Counted from the first letter of the stretch, positions 8,224 through 16,634 are shown. The stretch: 64,000 nucleotides of DNA from CAKZQX01 sp034435975 (GCA_034435975.1 DAOTWD010000145.1:124001-188000); one strand, 5' to 3'. The notes: generated by a model not told the origin, from the sequence alone. Numbers and translations: made by a program.

Positions 8224-9381
8224 ATGAACTTTCCATTTGATTATCAATCGAACGATCCATCGCCTGCTGCTGCGATGCGCCTGGCAATTGACCAGGCACG
8301 CACGGTTGCCGGACGCACCAGTCCCAACCCGCCAGTTGGGGCGGTCATTATGCAGAATGGCGTTGTGGTTGGCCTGGGAGCCACCCGTCCACCTGGTGGC
8401 CCGCATGCTGAACGCGTGGCACTCGAACTGGCTGGCGATCAGGCACGTGGGGCTGATCTATATGTGACGCTGGAACCATGTACCTTTCACGGACGCACTC
8501 CCCCCTGTACCGAGGCCATCATAGCTGCCGGTGTACACCGTGTCTATTATGTTGCCCGCGACTATGACTCCCGTATGGGTGCTGGTGCCGCTCAGTGCTT
8601 ACAAGCCGCCGGTATCGAGACGATCCAGATGCCTGATCCCGATGGTGCCGTGGCCGACTTGCTGGCACCGTTTCGCTGTCGCGTTACTGCTGGACGTCCG
8701 CTGGTAACGATCAAGTACGCGATGACTCTCGATGGACGCATTGCCACCCTCACCGGTGCCAGCCGCTGGATCAGTGGCGCAGCGGCTCGCCGTCAGGTTC
8801 ACCTCCTTCGCGACCACGTGGATGCGATCATGGTAGGCGTAGGCACGGTACTGGCCGATGATCCACAACTCACAACCCGCATCGATGATCACTGGCGTCC
8901 CGTGCAGCATCCACTCCGCGTGATCGCTGACAGTCACGGGCATACGCCGCTGTCGGCGCAGGTGTTGGCCGCTGATCTGCCCGGTCAGACTCTGATCGCC
9001 ACGGTCGATCCCTCACCTTCGTGGGTCGCGGCAGTGACAGCGACCGGGGCACAGGTGCTACATCTGCCACCTGACTCCACCGGACGAGTCGCACTCGCAC
9101 CGTTGTTCACTCACCTGGCAGCAATTGGCGTGAACCATGTACTGGTCGAAGGCGGTGCCCAATTGCTCGGCACACTGGCCGCTGCTGGTCTGGTTGATGA
9201 AGTGTGGGCGTTTATCGGGCCAAAACTGGTTGGTGGTGCAAAAGCACCCGGGCCACTGGGCGACCCGGGCGTGGCGGAGATTGCTGATGCGCAGCAACTC
9301 TGCATCCGTCGCATAGAACGCTACGACCAGGATGTGTTGCTGGTCGCCACAGCTGCCAATGTGCCGTGGTGGGAGGCATGA
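8224..9381 (+). CDS. ribD: Bifunctional riboflavin biosynthesis deaminase/reductase RibD
   Basis: A 385-residue two-domain enzyme carrying out the second and third steps from GTP: zinc-dependent deamination of the diaminopyrimidine, then NADPH reduction of its ribosyl chain. The N-terminal deaminase shows PHAERVAL (His and catalytic Glu) and EPCTFHGRTPPCTEA (two zinc Cys). The C-terminal reductase begins near VTIKYAMTLDGRIA and includes RWISG, DAIMVGVGTVLADDP and VLVEGGAQLLG. Length is normal for the fusion. It is the first gene of ribD-ribE-ribBA-ribH, directly under the FMN riboswitch. A 208-base gap separates it from ribE, with no evident terminator. Confidence 0.96.
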   Translation: MNFPFDYQSNDPSPAAAMRLAIDQARTVAGRTSPNPPVGAVIMQNGVVVGLGATRPPGGPHAERVALELAGDQARGADLYVTLEPCTFHGRTPPCTEAIIAAGVHRVYYVARDYDSRMGAGAAQCLQAAGIETIQMPDPDGAVADLLAPFRCRVTAGRPLVTIKYAMTLDGRIATLTGASRWISGAAARRQVHLLRDHVDAIMVGVGTVLADDPQLTTRIDDHWRPVQHPLRVIADSHGHTPLSAQVLAADLPGQTLIATVDPSPSWVAAVTATGAQVLHLPPDSTGRVALAPLFTHLAAIGVNHVLVEGGAQLLGTLAAAGLVDEVWAFIGPKLVGGAKAPGPLGDPGVAEIADAQQLCIRRIERYDQDVLLVATAANVPWWEA

Positions 9382-9589
9382 ATTGCGTTCCTGATTTTAC
9401 CGCAAAGATGCAAAGCGACAAAGACGCAGAAACATTCGGAATAGCGTGTTGCTGATGCCACGTCTAACTCAGCTTTCCCTCGCGTCTTCGCTGCTTTGCC
9501 CCTTTGTATGAAACCACGCAGCTATAGGACAGTGCAGTATGCGGTGTGTGGTTGTACGGAATAGTGGCGCCATAAGCGGAGGACAACGT
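9382..9589. other. Spacer between ribD and ribE with low-complexity inverted phrase
   Basis: The gap holds ACCGCAAAGATGCAAAG and ACAAAGACGCAGA followed some 50 bases on by the roughly complementary CTTCGCTGCTTTGCCCCTTTG. The two can pair imperfectly. A similar phrase (CTTTTGCGCCTTTGCGTT) occurs near 27.9 kb and a shorter one near 3.3 kb. No gene is seen. The ribE ribosome site GGAGGA is at the right end. Confidence 0.35.
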
Positions 9590-10192
9590 ATGTTTACGGG
9601 AATTGTCGAAGAAATTGGCCAGGTACTGGCTGCAACGACTGATCAAGAGCGCGATAACACGCTCACCATTGGTTGCCGTCTGGCGCTGCAAGATACCCGT
9701 CTGGGCGATAGTATTGCGGTCAACGGTGTCTGTTTGACTGTCACGGCTCGTGCCGATGACTGGTTTTCGATTGGCGTCAGCCCTGAAACCCTGCGCCGCA
9801 CCAACCTGGGCCTACTACGGGTGGGCGATCCTGTCAACCTGGAACGCTCACTCACCGCTGGCGGGCGCATGGGCGGCCACTATGTGCAGGGACATATTGA
9901 TGGGACGGGCAGCATCACGTCCATTATTCCCGACGGTGAGTCGCGTCGGGTGACGATTCGCCCGCCGCGCAACCTGCTGCCCTACATTGTCGAGAAAGGC
10001 TTTATTGCTGTCGATGGCGTCAGCCTGACCGTGGCGGAAATGGACACCACCAGCTTTACGGTTGCCCTGATCGCCTATACCCAGGGGGCGGTGATTATGG
10101 GACAACAACAGGTTGGTGCCCATGTGAATCTGGAGGTCGATATTATTGCGAAGTATGTGGCCCGGCTGGTTGCTCCATACCGCATAGCTTGA
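9590..10192 (+). CDS. ribE: Riboflavin synthase alpha subunit
   Basis: A 200-residue enzyme made of two lumazine-binding repeats. It dismutates two molecules of 6,7-dimethyl-8-ribityllumazine into riboflavin and the diaminopyrimidine. The hallmark start MFTGIVEEIG is present, the first repeat has DSIAVNGVCLTV, and the second has EKGFIAVDGVSLTV. The ATG used is preceded by GGAGGACAACGT; an in-frame upstream ATG at 9539 would add 17 residues unlike the family and is rejected. Second gene of the riboflavin operon. Confidence 0.96.
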   Translation: MFTGIVEEIGQVLAATTDQERDNTLTIGCRLALQDTRLGDSIAVNGVCLTVTARADDWFSIGVSPETLRRTNLGLLRVGDPVNLERSLTAGGRMGGHYVQGHIDGTGSITSIIPDGESRRVTIRPPRNLLPYIVEKGFIAVDGVSLTVAEMDTTSFTVALIAYTQGAVIMGQQQVGAHVNLEVDIIAKYVARLVAPYRIA

Positions 10193-10229
10193 TCAGTGAG
10201 AGGCCTGCATTACTTGAAGGAGGGTTGTC

Positions 10230-11441
10230 ATGTTGACATCGATTGCAGAAGCATTGAACGACTATGCTGCCGGGCGGATGATTATTGTGGTTGACGACGA
10301 AGACCGCGAAAACGAGGGCGATTTACTCTGTGCGGCACAGTTTGTCACTCCGCAAACAATTGCATTTATGGCTCGCGAGGGACGCGGCCTGATCTGCCTG
10401 GCAATGACGGGCGATCAACTCGACCGGCTTGAACTGCCACTGATGGTCACCAGCAACACGACGCGCCATGGCACCAACTTCACGGTATCGATCGAGGCTG
10501 CGCATGGTGTCACCACCGGTATTTCGGCAGCTGATCGGGCACACACGATCAAGGTAGCGATTGATCCGACCAGTCAACCCCGCGATCTGGCACGGCCCGG
10601 TCATATCTTTCCGTTGCGTGCGGTTGAGGGCGGTGTACTCGTGCGAGCCGGGCATACCGAGGCCGCCGTCGATCTGGCCCGCCTGGCCGGATTACAACCG
10701 GCGGGGGTACTGTGCGAGATTATGAATGCGGATGGTACCATGGCGCGGATGCCCGATCTGCAGCAGTTTGCCGCCCGCCACAAACTAAAAATGATCAGTG
10801 TGGCCCAGATTATTGCTCATCGCCGCCAGCACGAGCGCCTGATACAACGCACCGCCGAAGCCACCCTACCTACCCGTTACGGTGTCTTTCATACCATTTC
10901 CTACACCAGCCCCTATGATCCTCATGATGCTATCGCCCTGGTGATGGGTGAATCTTCAGCCGACGAACCCGTGCTGGTGCGCGTACATTCCGAATGCCTG
11001 ACAGGTGATGTGTTTGGCAGCCTGCGCTGCGACTGCCGGGCGCAACTCGAACAGGCCATGGAGCGCATTGCCGCTGCTGGCAAGGGCGTCATTCTCTACC
11101 TGCGCCAGGAAGGGCGTGGTATTGGTCTGCACAATAAACTGCGCGCCTATGCCTTGCAAGAACAAGGCTTCGACACCGTGGAGGCCAATGAACAACTGGG
11201 CTTTGCTGCCGATCTGCGCGATTATGGCATTGGCGCCCAGATTCTGGTTGACCTGGGACTGTGTCGCATTCGCTTGATGACCAACAACCCCAAAAAGGTC
11301 GTAGGGTTGCAAGGCTATGGCTTGGAGATTGTGGAACAGGTACCGCTGCAAACCATACCCACACCCTACAATGCTTCCTATTTGTCCACAAAACGCGAGA
11401 AACTGGGGCATCTTCTGGAGGAATCATATGCGCACGTTTGA
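10230..11441 (+). CDS. ribBA: Bifunctional DHBP synthase / GTP cyclohydrolase II RibBA
   Basis: A 403-residue fusion supplying both riboflavin precursors. The N-terminal half is 3,4-dihydroxy-2-butanone-4-phosphate synthase, with DDEDRENEGDLLCAA (acidic metal site) and the RAGHTEAAVDLARLAG block. The C-terminal half is GTP cyclohydrolase II, with VRVHSECLTGDVFGSLRCDC (three zinc Cys) and LRQEGRGIGL. Both active sites look intact. The ribosome site is GGAGGG. The 3' end overlaps the ribH start by 14 bases, suggesting coupled translation and equimolar control within the operon. Confidence 0.96.
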   Translation: MLTSIAEALNDYAAGRMIIVVDDEDRENEGDLLCAAQFVTPQTIAFMAREGRGLICLAMTGDQLDRLELPLMVTSNTTRHGTNFTVSIEAAHGVTTGISAADRAHTIKVAIDPTSQPRDLARPGHIFPLRAVEGGVLVRAGHTEAAVDLARLAGLQPAGVLCEIMNADGTMARMPDLQQFAARHKLKMISVAQIIAHRRQHERLIQRTAEATLPTRYGVFHTISYTSPYDPHDAIALVMGESSADEPVLVRVHSECLTGDVFGSLRCDCRAQLEQAMERIAAAGKGVILYLRQEGRGIGLHNKLRAYALQEQGFDTVEANEQLGFAADLRDYGIGAQILVDLGLCRIRLMTNNPKKVVGLQGYGLEIVEQVPLQTIPTPYNASYLSTKREKLGHLLEESYAHV

Positions 11442-11898
11442 AGGTACCCTGATCGGAAGCGACCTGAGGGTAGGCATTGTCGTCAGCCGCTGGAACGAAT
11501 TTATCACCACACGCCTGTTAGAAGGGGCACTCGATGGCTTGCGGCGGCATGGAGTCGATCCCGATCAAATCACCGTTGCCTGGGTTCCAGGATCGTTCGA
11601 GATCCCCCTGACCTGCCGTCATATGGCTGCCAGCGGGCAGTATGATGTGCTTATTACCCTGGGAGCGGTTATTCGCGGTGCAACATCACACTACGATCAT
11701 GTTGCCAGCGCCGTAACCAGCGGTGTGGCACAGGTGGGGTTAGAAACCGGTGTGCCGTGTATCTTTGGGGTAATCACGACCGAGAACATCGAACAGGCGA
11801 TCGAGCGTGCCGGCACCAAGGCTGGGAACAAGGGCTTTGAAGCGGCTGCAGCGGCGATCGAGATGGCAACACTGCTCTGGGCATTGCGCGAAGAATGA
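11428..11898 (+). CDS. ribH: 6,7-dimethyl-8-ribityllumazine synthase
   Basis: A 156-residue lumazine synthase, condensing the pyrimidine with dihydroxybutanone phosphate. Diagnostic segments are VVSRWNEFIT (substrate loop), WVPGSFEIPL, GAVIRGATSHYDHVA (canonical G-A-V-I-R-G with the catalytic His) and GVITTENIEQA. It normally assembles into pentamers or icosahedral capsids. The start is the ATG with GGAGGAATCAT in front, inside the end of ribBA; the much longer upstream frame is a shadow of ribBA. Last gene of the riboflavin operon. Confidence 0.96.
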   Translation: MRTFEGTLIGSDLRVGIVVSRWNEFITTRLLEGALDGLRRHGVDPDQITVAWVPGSFEIPLTCRHMAASGQYDVLITLGAVIRGATSHYDHVASAVTSGVAQVGLETGVPCIFGVITTENIEQAIERAGTKAGNKGFEAAAAAIEMATLLWALREE

Positions 11899-12222
11899 TG
11901 ACAGCATATGATATGCCCATGGTACGGGCGAGGCACGAAACGCGCGGCGAAACCACATACATAACGGCTCAGCCTATGGTAACATGGTGATAACGCGAAT
12001 CGGGATATAATGTACGGTATGGATGCCCAGAGCCGTATAGCCCGACATCTTGATCATTTCATTCCCTACAACAGGAGGTACACGGTGCGTTGCAGTCCAT
12101 ACCCTTTTCGCCTTCAGCAGACTGGAAAAAACAGACAACCTGCCATGCTGCCGCAGGTAAAAAAGAGGCGTGGTGCAAGCGACCGCATAAGCCCTACCCT
12201 ATGAACACCTCGGAGCAATGTT
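11899..12222. other. Intergenic region carrying interspersed repeat copy A
   Basis: No gene is seen. TATAAT at 12006-12011 may be a -10 for the DICT operon, with only a weak TGGTGA 15 bases upstream. A small palindrome GCATATGATATGC sits just after ribH. The right part is the interspersed repeat listed separately, which ends about 22 bases before the next start codon. Confidence 0.4.
12090..12200 (+). repeat. Interspersed hairpin repeat, copy A
   Basis: It is homologous to the copy at 59925-60065: CACGG(T)G, then CCTTTTCGCCTTCAGCAG, GGAAAAAACAGA, CTGCCGCAGGTAAAAAAG and a tail ending CGACCGCATAA. The two arms (12103-12120 and 12148-12166) are partly complementary but degraded compared with the 59.9 kb copy. 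Confidence 0.7.
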
Positions 12223-12831
12223 ATGACCACATTACTACCTACATCATCTCAGTACATTCACACCAGCCCGGATACCCTGGCAACGTTCAGCTTTACTGGC
12301 CCACTCAACGATCAGCAGATGAGCCTGCACAGCCGCCGCACCATGCTGGCATTGAGCTACCTGATTGAAGACTATGCCGGTTACACGACCAGCACCTACC
12401 TCATTGCCACTTTTCAGCGCTTTTCGCTCTATCAGCGACAATATGCACGTTATCAACGCCTGGCGCAGCACTGTCCGCAGATCTATGTGCTGGGAATTCC
12501 CGATGAGTCACCCCCCGCAGTGCCGAACATCACCACAGTGGCTCTGGAGCCATCATGGCCGCTTATTCACGAATGGGTAGTCGTTGCCAGTGGCCCGACA
12601 TGCTGTGTGGGGTTGTTCGCCTGCGACCGCGATCGGTTAGCCCCTGATCGGCGTTCACGCCATTTTCATGCACTCTGGACAACCAACACAGCGATCATTG
12701 ACGAGCGAGTGGCGGCATTTTATGCGGCACTGGGTCAGCCAGCGCCAACGATTGTGCGTGACAATTACGCCACCCATCATACAACAATCGACATCCAGAA
12801 AGAGTTGCCATCACGCTTGCGCCTGCTATAG
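12223..12831 (+). CDS. DICT sensory domain protein
   Basis: A 202-residue protein whose whole length fits the DICT domain, a sensory module known from diguanylate cyclases and two-component proteins of cyanobacteria and Chloroflexota, often light-related. Visible marks are the RRTMLALSYLIEDY segment, TFQRFSLYQRQYARYQRLA, IYVLGIPDE and the PLIHEWVVVA block. There is no attached output domain, so it may act in trans on a partner kinase or cyclase, or the function may be unrelated. The start has GGAG seven bases upstream. It is followed after 20 bases by a histidine phosphatase, probably in one transcript. Assignment rests on pattern recognition rather than on a defined motif. Confidence 0.6.
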   Translation: MTTLLPTSSQYIHTSPDTLATFSFTGPLNDQQMSLHSRRTMLALSYLIEDYAGYTTSTYLIATFQRFSLYQRQYARYQRLAQHCPQIYVLGIPDESPPAVPNITTVALEPSWPLIHEWVVVASGPTCCVGLFACDRDRLAPDRRSRHFHALWTTNTAIIDERVAAFYAALGQPAPTIVRDNYATHHTTIDIQKELPSRLRLL

Positions 12832-12851
12832 TCATCAACGAGGAGCTGCTT

Positions 12852-13505
12852 ATGCCTACAGGGGTACTGCGCCTGTTTCTCATTCGCCACGGTGAAGCCA
12901 TTGGTAATGCCGAGATGCGCTATCTGGGTTGTCGCGATGACCCGCTGACCGAACATGGTCGCTGGCAAGCCGACTGTCTGGCACAAGCCTTCCGTGCATT
13001 GCCTGTTCATGCTATCTATACCAGTCCACTCCAACGCACCCTGGCGACCGCCAGCGCTATTGCCCGTGCATGTGAGCGGCCGTTGTACCTTGAAGCCCGT
13101 CTGCGCGAGGCCTCATCGGGTATCTGGGAAGGGCTAACCCGCGCCGAAGTATTAGCCCGTAGTGCTGAGGACGCGCAGCAGTTGCACCAGTGGGAACAGA
13201 ACGCTGACTGCGCGCCACCCGGTGGTGAGTCGCTGCAAGAAGTACAGGTTCGTGCCCTCGATTTCATAGAAGAACTGACCTGCACCTACACTGATGAATG
13301 GCTGGTGTTAGTCACCCATGTTAGCCCGATCAAGGCAATCCTGTGTGCCACGCTCAATATCCCACTGATTAATGGACGCCATCTTTTCCTCGACCCGGCT
13401 ACAATCAGCGTGATCGACTGGGGAAGCAGACCCATACTCCGCCTGTTCAATGCCCATACCCATCTAGGGTGGACGGCAGCGCGGTGGATGCACACTCCTT
13501 ACTAA
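12852..13505 (+). CDS. Histidine phosphatase family protein (phosphoglycerate mutase-like)
   Basis: A 217-residue member of the histidine phosphatase superfamily. The catalytic motif LIRHGEA gives Arg12, His13 and Glu15; YTSPLQRTLATASAIA holds the second Arg, LREASSGIWEGLT is the E..G.WEG block, and LVTHVSPIKAIL carries the second catalytic His. Such proteins hydrolyse phosphomonoesters (for example alpha-ribazole phosphate, sugar phosphates) in the cytoplasm; the substrate here is unknown. The ribosome site GAGGAG is well spaced. It is probably co-transcribed with the DICT gene upstream; nothing ties it to cobalamin synthesis. Confidence 0.88.
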   Translation: MPTGVLRLFLIRHGEAIGNAEMRYLGCRDDPLTEHGRWQADCLAQAFRALPVHAIYTSPLQRTLATASAIARACERPLYLEARLREASSGIWEGLTRAEVLARSAEDAQQLHQWEQNADCAPPGGESLQEVQVRALDFIEELTCTYTDEWLVLVTHVSPIKAILCATLNIPLINGRHLFLDPATISVIDWGSRPILRLFNAHTHLGWTAARWMHTPY

Positions 13506-13732
13506 CCACGCCTTCAGCCCTACATCATAATGGCTACTCGTTCAACAACTGCCTCTTCCAGACACAATGGTTGGAACGTTGGCTTACAGGCACTCACATC
13601 GAGAAGCGTCACTTGAAGCCATCAACAGGTTTCACGAGTACAAGGCCCACATGCATATCACTCGCTAACCACCCCGTCAGTACTACATATATATCACCCA
13701 TATAGTCAAGAGCATCCCTGAACTATGGCATA

Positions 13733-13761
13733 TTGCCCTGGATTTCGGATCGGGTTATAAT
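13733..13761 (+). promoter_or_regulatory. Sigma70-type promoter for the TPR/zinc-finger membrane protein
   Basis: TTGCCC and TATAAT are separated by exactly 17 bases, 18 bases before the start codon at 13780, which itself has AAGGAGAGAGGT in front. The leader would be very short (about 12 bases). Confidence 0.6.
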
Positions 13762-13779
13762 GAGAATAAGGAGAGAGGT

Positions 13780-14658
13780 ATGACTGAGTTACATACAACA
13801 ACTGATATCGCAACGCTGATCCAGGAGGGCCAGGCAGCCCTCCTCGCAGGTGATACCTATGAAGCACGTCAGCGCTTCCGGCGCGTAGTCGAAATCGATC
13901 CTACAAACGTTGCTGGTTGGATCGGCCTGGCCGGTGCCGTGCGTCCATATAAAGAGAAGCAGCAATACCTGCAACATGCGCTGGAACTGGATCAGACCAA
14001 CATTGAGGCTCGTGCCAGCCTGGAATATGTGGAAGCCAGACTGGCTGTCGGCGAGATACTGGCACCACGCGGCATTCCTACAATCGTAGATGATCCGCTC
14101 CTGGATTCTTTCAGGGAAGTGCCTAATGGATCAGATGCCCCCGATCCAGACAATGAACCGGTAACGGACATTCAGTACTGTTATATCCATCCTGATCGAG
14201 AAACAGGCCTGCGTTGTACCCAGTGTGAACGCCCAATCTGTGCCGAATGTATGGTGCGTGCACCCGTTGGTCAACTCTGCCCAGAATGTGCTCGTGCCCG
14301 CCGCCCGCGCAACTATCAGGTGTCACCTGGCAATCTGGCGATTGCTGGCTTGATCGGCATGGCTGGTTCCTTTTTCCTCAGTTTTGTGGCGGCCCAATTC
14401 TTGTTCAGCTCTGGGGTCTTTGCTTTTTTCCTGGCGTTCATTCTGGCCCCAATGGCCGGTGAGTTGTTTGTGCGCATACTGGATCGAGCTACGCACGGCA
14501 AGCGTGGCAAAGAAATGCAGCTGACTGTCGGAATCTGTATTGGTCTGGGTGCAACCCCATGGCTCATATTGCCGTTCCTGGTGGGCGTGTTGCCATCGCT
14601 CTCCTTGTTGCTCTTCATCATTTTGACGACTACGACGGTGATCACCCGGTTGCACTGA
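13780..14658 (+). CDS. TPR and B-box-type zinc-finger membrane protein
   Basis: A 292-residue protein of unknown function with three parts. Residues about 8-95 form two to three TPR-like helix pairs (GQAALLAGDTYEARQRF, followed by the next TPR motif). Residues about 128-172 are a B-box-like zinc site with CYIHPDRE, RCTQCERPIC, CAECM and CPECAR, giving at least six Cys plus His. The C-terminal 110 residues hold three or four hydrophobic helices (GLIGMAGSFFLSFVAAQFLF, VFAFFLAFILAPMAG, PWLILPFLVGVLPSLSLLLF). This order is recurrent in uncharacterised Chloroflexota proteins as far as I know; no enzymatic motif is visible. It probably scaffolds a membrane complex. It has its own promoter. Confidence 0.75.
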   Translation: MTELHTTTDIATLIQEGQAALLAGDTYEARQRFRRVVEIDPTNVAGWIGLAGAVRPYKEKQQYLQHALELDQTNIEARASLEYVEARLAVGEILAPRGIPTIVDDPLLDSFREVPNGSDAPDPDNEPVTDIQYCYIHPDRETGLRCTQCERPICAECMVRAPVGQLCPECARARRPRNYQVSPGNLAIAGLIGMAGSFFLSFVAAQFLFSSGVFAFFLAFILAPMAGELFVRILDRATHGKRGKEMQLTVGICIGLGATPWLILPFLVGVLPSLSLLLFIILTTTTVITRLH

Positions 14659-15147
14659 TGAATGGGATAGCAATCCATTTGCCATGGTAACCTGAAACCC
14701 CGGATTTAACCGGGATGAAGTTAGACCAGGGCTACAAGCCGGAACCCCGATGCTTCACAACAGATGTAGGATTGTGTACCCATTCATGGGATGTTCGCTC
14801 GCAGGAGTTGTGATAGCCTCCGCAAGCCGAGAGACGCTTGAAAGGGCATTGCCTGTCCAGACTACCCCATCGGAACGGATACAGGATTGCGAGATAGCAA
14901 TCTTCTTAGATGGGGTCAAGTAAGGATTACAGAACTGTCATCCGGGTGACACCATTCTCACTTGCTCTATTCTTATTGAAGTAGCTATAATGCGAATGTT
15001 TATCACATGATACAGTTTCAATACCAGTCTTATCAGAATGAGCGTGCTTTTGCATCAACCTGCCAATCTTTCCCAGAGGAACCCGAAGGAACAGTAACAA
15101 CAACGTATAAACGAGACTGGTAATAACACAGAGAGTGAGGCAGTGTA
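14659..15147. other. Noncoding region with strong RNA-like secondary structure
   Basis: No gene is seen in these 489 bases. From about 14690 to 14925 the sequence reads like a structured RNA or a decayed mobile-element end: stem CCCGG/CCGGG with loop ATTTAA (about 14699-14714), CCCA-TTCA-TGGG (about 14779-14790), GCAGGAG paired with CTCCGC, and an outer stem ACCCCATC/GATGGGGT (about 14863-14918) enclosing GATTGC-GAGATA-GCAATC. The decamer GATAGCAATC occurs at both edges (14666-14675 and 14893-14902). The phrase CCGATGCTTCAC-AC-GATGT also occurs near 55.38 kb. The rest up to the AAA+ gene looks featureless. Confidence 0.5.
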
Positions 15148-16365
15148 ATGGAGCAGGTTTTGCAACGTATGCGCCGTGCAGAACGTGGGACACAAAATCC
15201 ACTGGACGAGATTGAGCAGCAGATGCGGGAAAGCATCTTCGGTCAGGAGCGAGCGATCGAGAGTATTATTCGGGTTCTCAACCGGGCACGATTCGGGTTT
15301 TCTGCCGGTAATCCGCGTCGCCCACGGGCAACACTGCTGTTTCTGGGACCAACCGGGGTGGGGAAAACAGCAACGGCTCGCCGCCTGGCACAACTGCTCC
15401 GGCCCGATGAGGAAGCGTTTCTCAAAGTGGATTGTTCATTGTTTAGTCAGGGCCATGAAGTCTCGGCACTGGTGGGGGCTCCACCTTCCTATGTCGGCCG
15501 CGACCAGAAGCCGTTGCTCAACCCGGATATTATCGAGCAGGAGAACAGTGTCGTTCTCTTTGACGAGATTGAGAAGGGTCAGCCGGAGTTGTGGAATTTG
15601 CTGCTCCAAATTATGGAGGATGGTGAGATTTTGCTGTTGAACGGCGGGCGACGCGTATCGTTCCACAATAGCCTGATTATTCTGACCACCAATGTTGGAG
15701 CGAAGGAGATGGTCGATTTTCTGGATCGACGCACTATCGGCTTTCGTACACCCCATCAGGATGTAGAATCGACTGGCCAACAGATCTATCAGATTGGCTT
15801 TGAGGCCCTACAGCGGGTCTTTCAGCCGGAATGGATTAATCGCCTGGATGAAATCATTGCCTTCCGCCCGCTCTCCAGTGACACGCTCCGCCAGGTACTC
15901 GACCGTATGTTATATGAGAGCAATCAGCAATATCTGCGCCATGGCATTAGCGTCGAAGTATCACCCGAGGCCCGAGAATACCTGTTGCAAAAAGGCTTTG
16001 AGGCCCGATTTGGGGCACGCCCGCTGCGCCAGTGCCTGCTCAAAGAACTGGACGCGCCGCTGTCGGATCTCCTGGCCTCAGGTGGTATTCCCCATGGTAG
16101 TCGCGTGTTGGTCGTGGCGACGGGAATCAACCAGCACGGTCAGGCACTTGGGTTTTATTACGAAGAAGCTCCCGAACTCCTCCGCCGCGCCGAAGAATTG
16201 CGAGCCGATGAGGTTGGTCGCGCACCTGTTGATGGGCCGCAACAACCCAGTGTCAGTTTACACAGCGAACGCCTGAGTGGATTAGAGAACAGCGCCAGTT
16301 CAACCGGCATTCGTGGTCCGCGCATATCGCCCCGCCGCAATATTGAAAGTGGACGCAATCGCTAA
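15148..16365 (+). CDS. Single-domain AAA+ ATPase of the Clp/Hsp100 class
   Basis: A 405-residue protein equivalent to the second AAA+ module of ClpA/ClpB/ClpC plus its small C-terminal domain. There is no N-domain and no first ATPase module. Walker A is GPTGVGKTA, Walker B is VVLFDEIEK, sensor 1 lies in LIILTTNVGA, and the pore loop appears as GAPPSYVGRDQ. The C-terminal D2-small part has FQPEWINRLDEIIAFRPL and FEARFGARPLRQCL with the sensor 2 Arg. No ClpP-binding IGF/L loop could be pointed out. A tail of about 60 residues after residue 345 is low-complexity. It probably remodels or unfolds protein substrates; the partner is unknown. The ribosome site is weak (GTGAGG). Not obviously in an operon. 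Confidence 0.85.
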   Translation: MEQVLQRMRRAERGTQNPLDEIEQQMRESIFGQERAIESIIRVLNRARFGFSAGNPRRPRATLLFLGPTGVGKTATARRLAQLLRPDEEAFLKVDCSLFSQGHEVSALVGAPPSYVGRDQKPLLNPDIIEQENSVVLFDEIEKGQPELWNLLLQIMEDGEILLLNGGRRVSFHNSLIILTTNVGAKEMVDFLDRRTIGFRTPHQDVESTGQQIYQIGFEALQRVFQPEWINRLDEIIAFRPLSSDTLRQVLDRMLYESNQQYLRHGISVEVSPEAREYLLQKGFEARFGARPLRQCLLKELDAPLSDLLASGGIPHGSRVLVVATGINQHGQALGFYYEEAPELLRRAEELRADEVGRAPVDGPQQPSVSLHSERLSGLENSASSTGIRGPRISPRRNIESGRNR

Positions 16366-16439
16366 GAGACTGCTTGAAAAGCAGCATGGCGTATCCGCTG
16401 GCATTGCCCGCAATATCTGCATTGCCTGCATGGCCCCCC

Positions 16440-16473
16440 GATGAAATCGTTCACGTTCGCGAACGATTTCATC
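16440..16473. terminator. Perfect 13-bp hairpin downstream of the AAA+ gene
   Basis: GATGAAATCGTTC and GAACGATTTCATC are exact complements with an 8-base loop. There is no T-run, so it may be a stem that blocks exonuclease or a protein site, not a classical terminator. A second hairpin (ATGGCATCC at 16493-16501 with GGATGCCAT at 16524-16532) follows. Both lie between the AAA+ gene and the sufR promoter. Confidence 0.45.
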
Positions 16474-16605
16474 CAACCATCCATATCTTGCGATGGCATC
16501 CTTCCTGTACTGGTGCCCGGTCAGGATGCCATGGGGTAGGCACCGACCTTGATCAGGCATAGACACTACCCGTCCGTTCTTTTTTTACAGTTTTCTCTGT
16601 TTTTA

Positions 16606-16634
16606 TTGACAATATTGGAAATACCTGGTAGACT
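16606..16634 (+). promoter_or_regulatory. Promoter of the sufR/SUF operon
   Basis: TTGACA and TAGACT are spaced by 17 bases, an almost consensus vegetative promoter. The start codon is only 25 bases past the -10, so the transcript has a very short leader. The -10 is embedded in the left arm of the inverted repeat listed next, which places it under direct steric control. Confidence 0.8.

Noticed and set aside
9395..9510. Possible CRISPR-like or tandem repeat of CGCAAAG units between ribD and ribE
   Set aside because: Units are irregular, short and not spaced by unique sequence; only low-complexity similarity.
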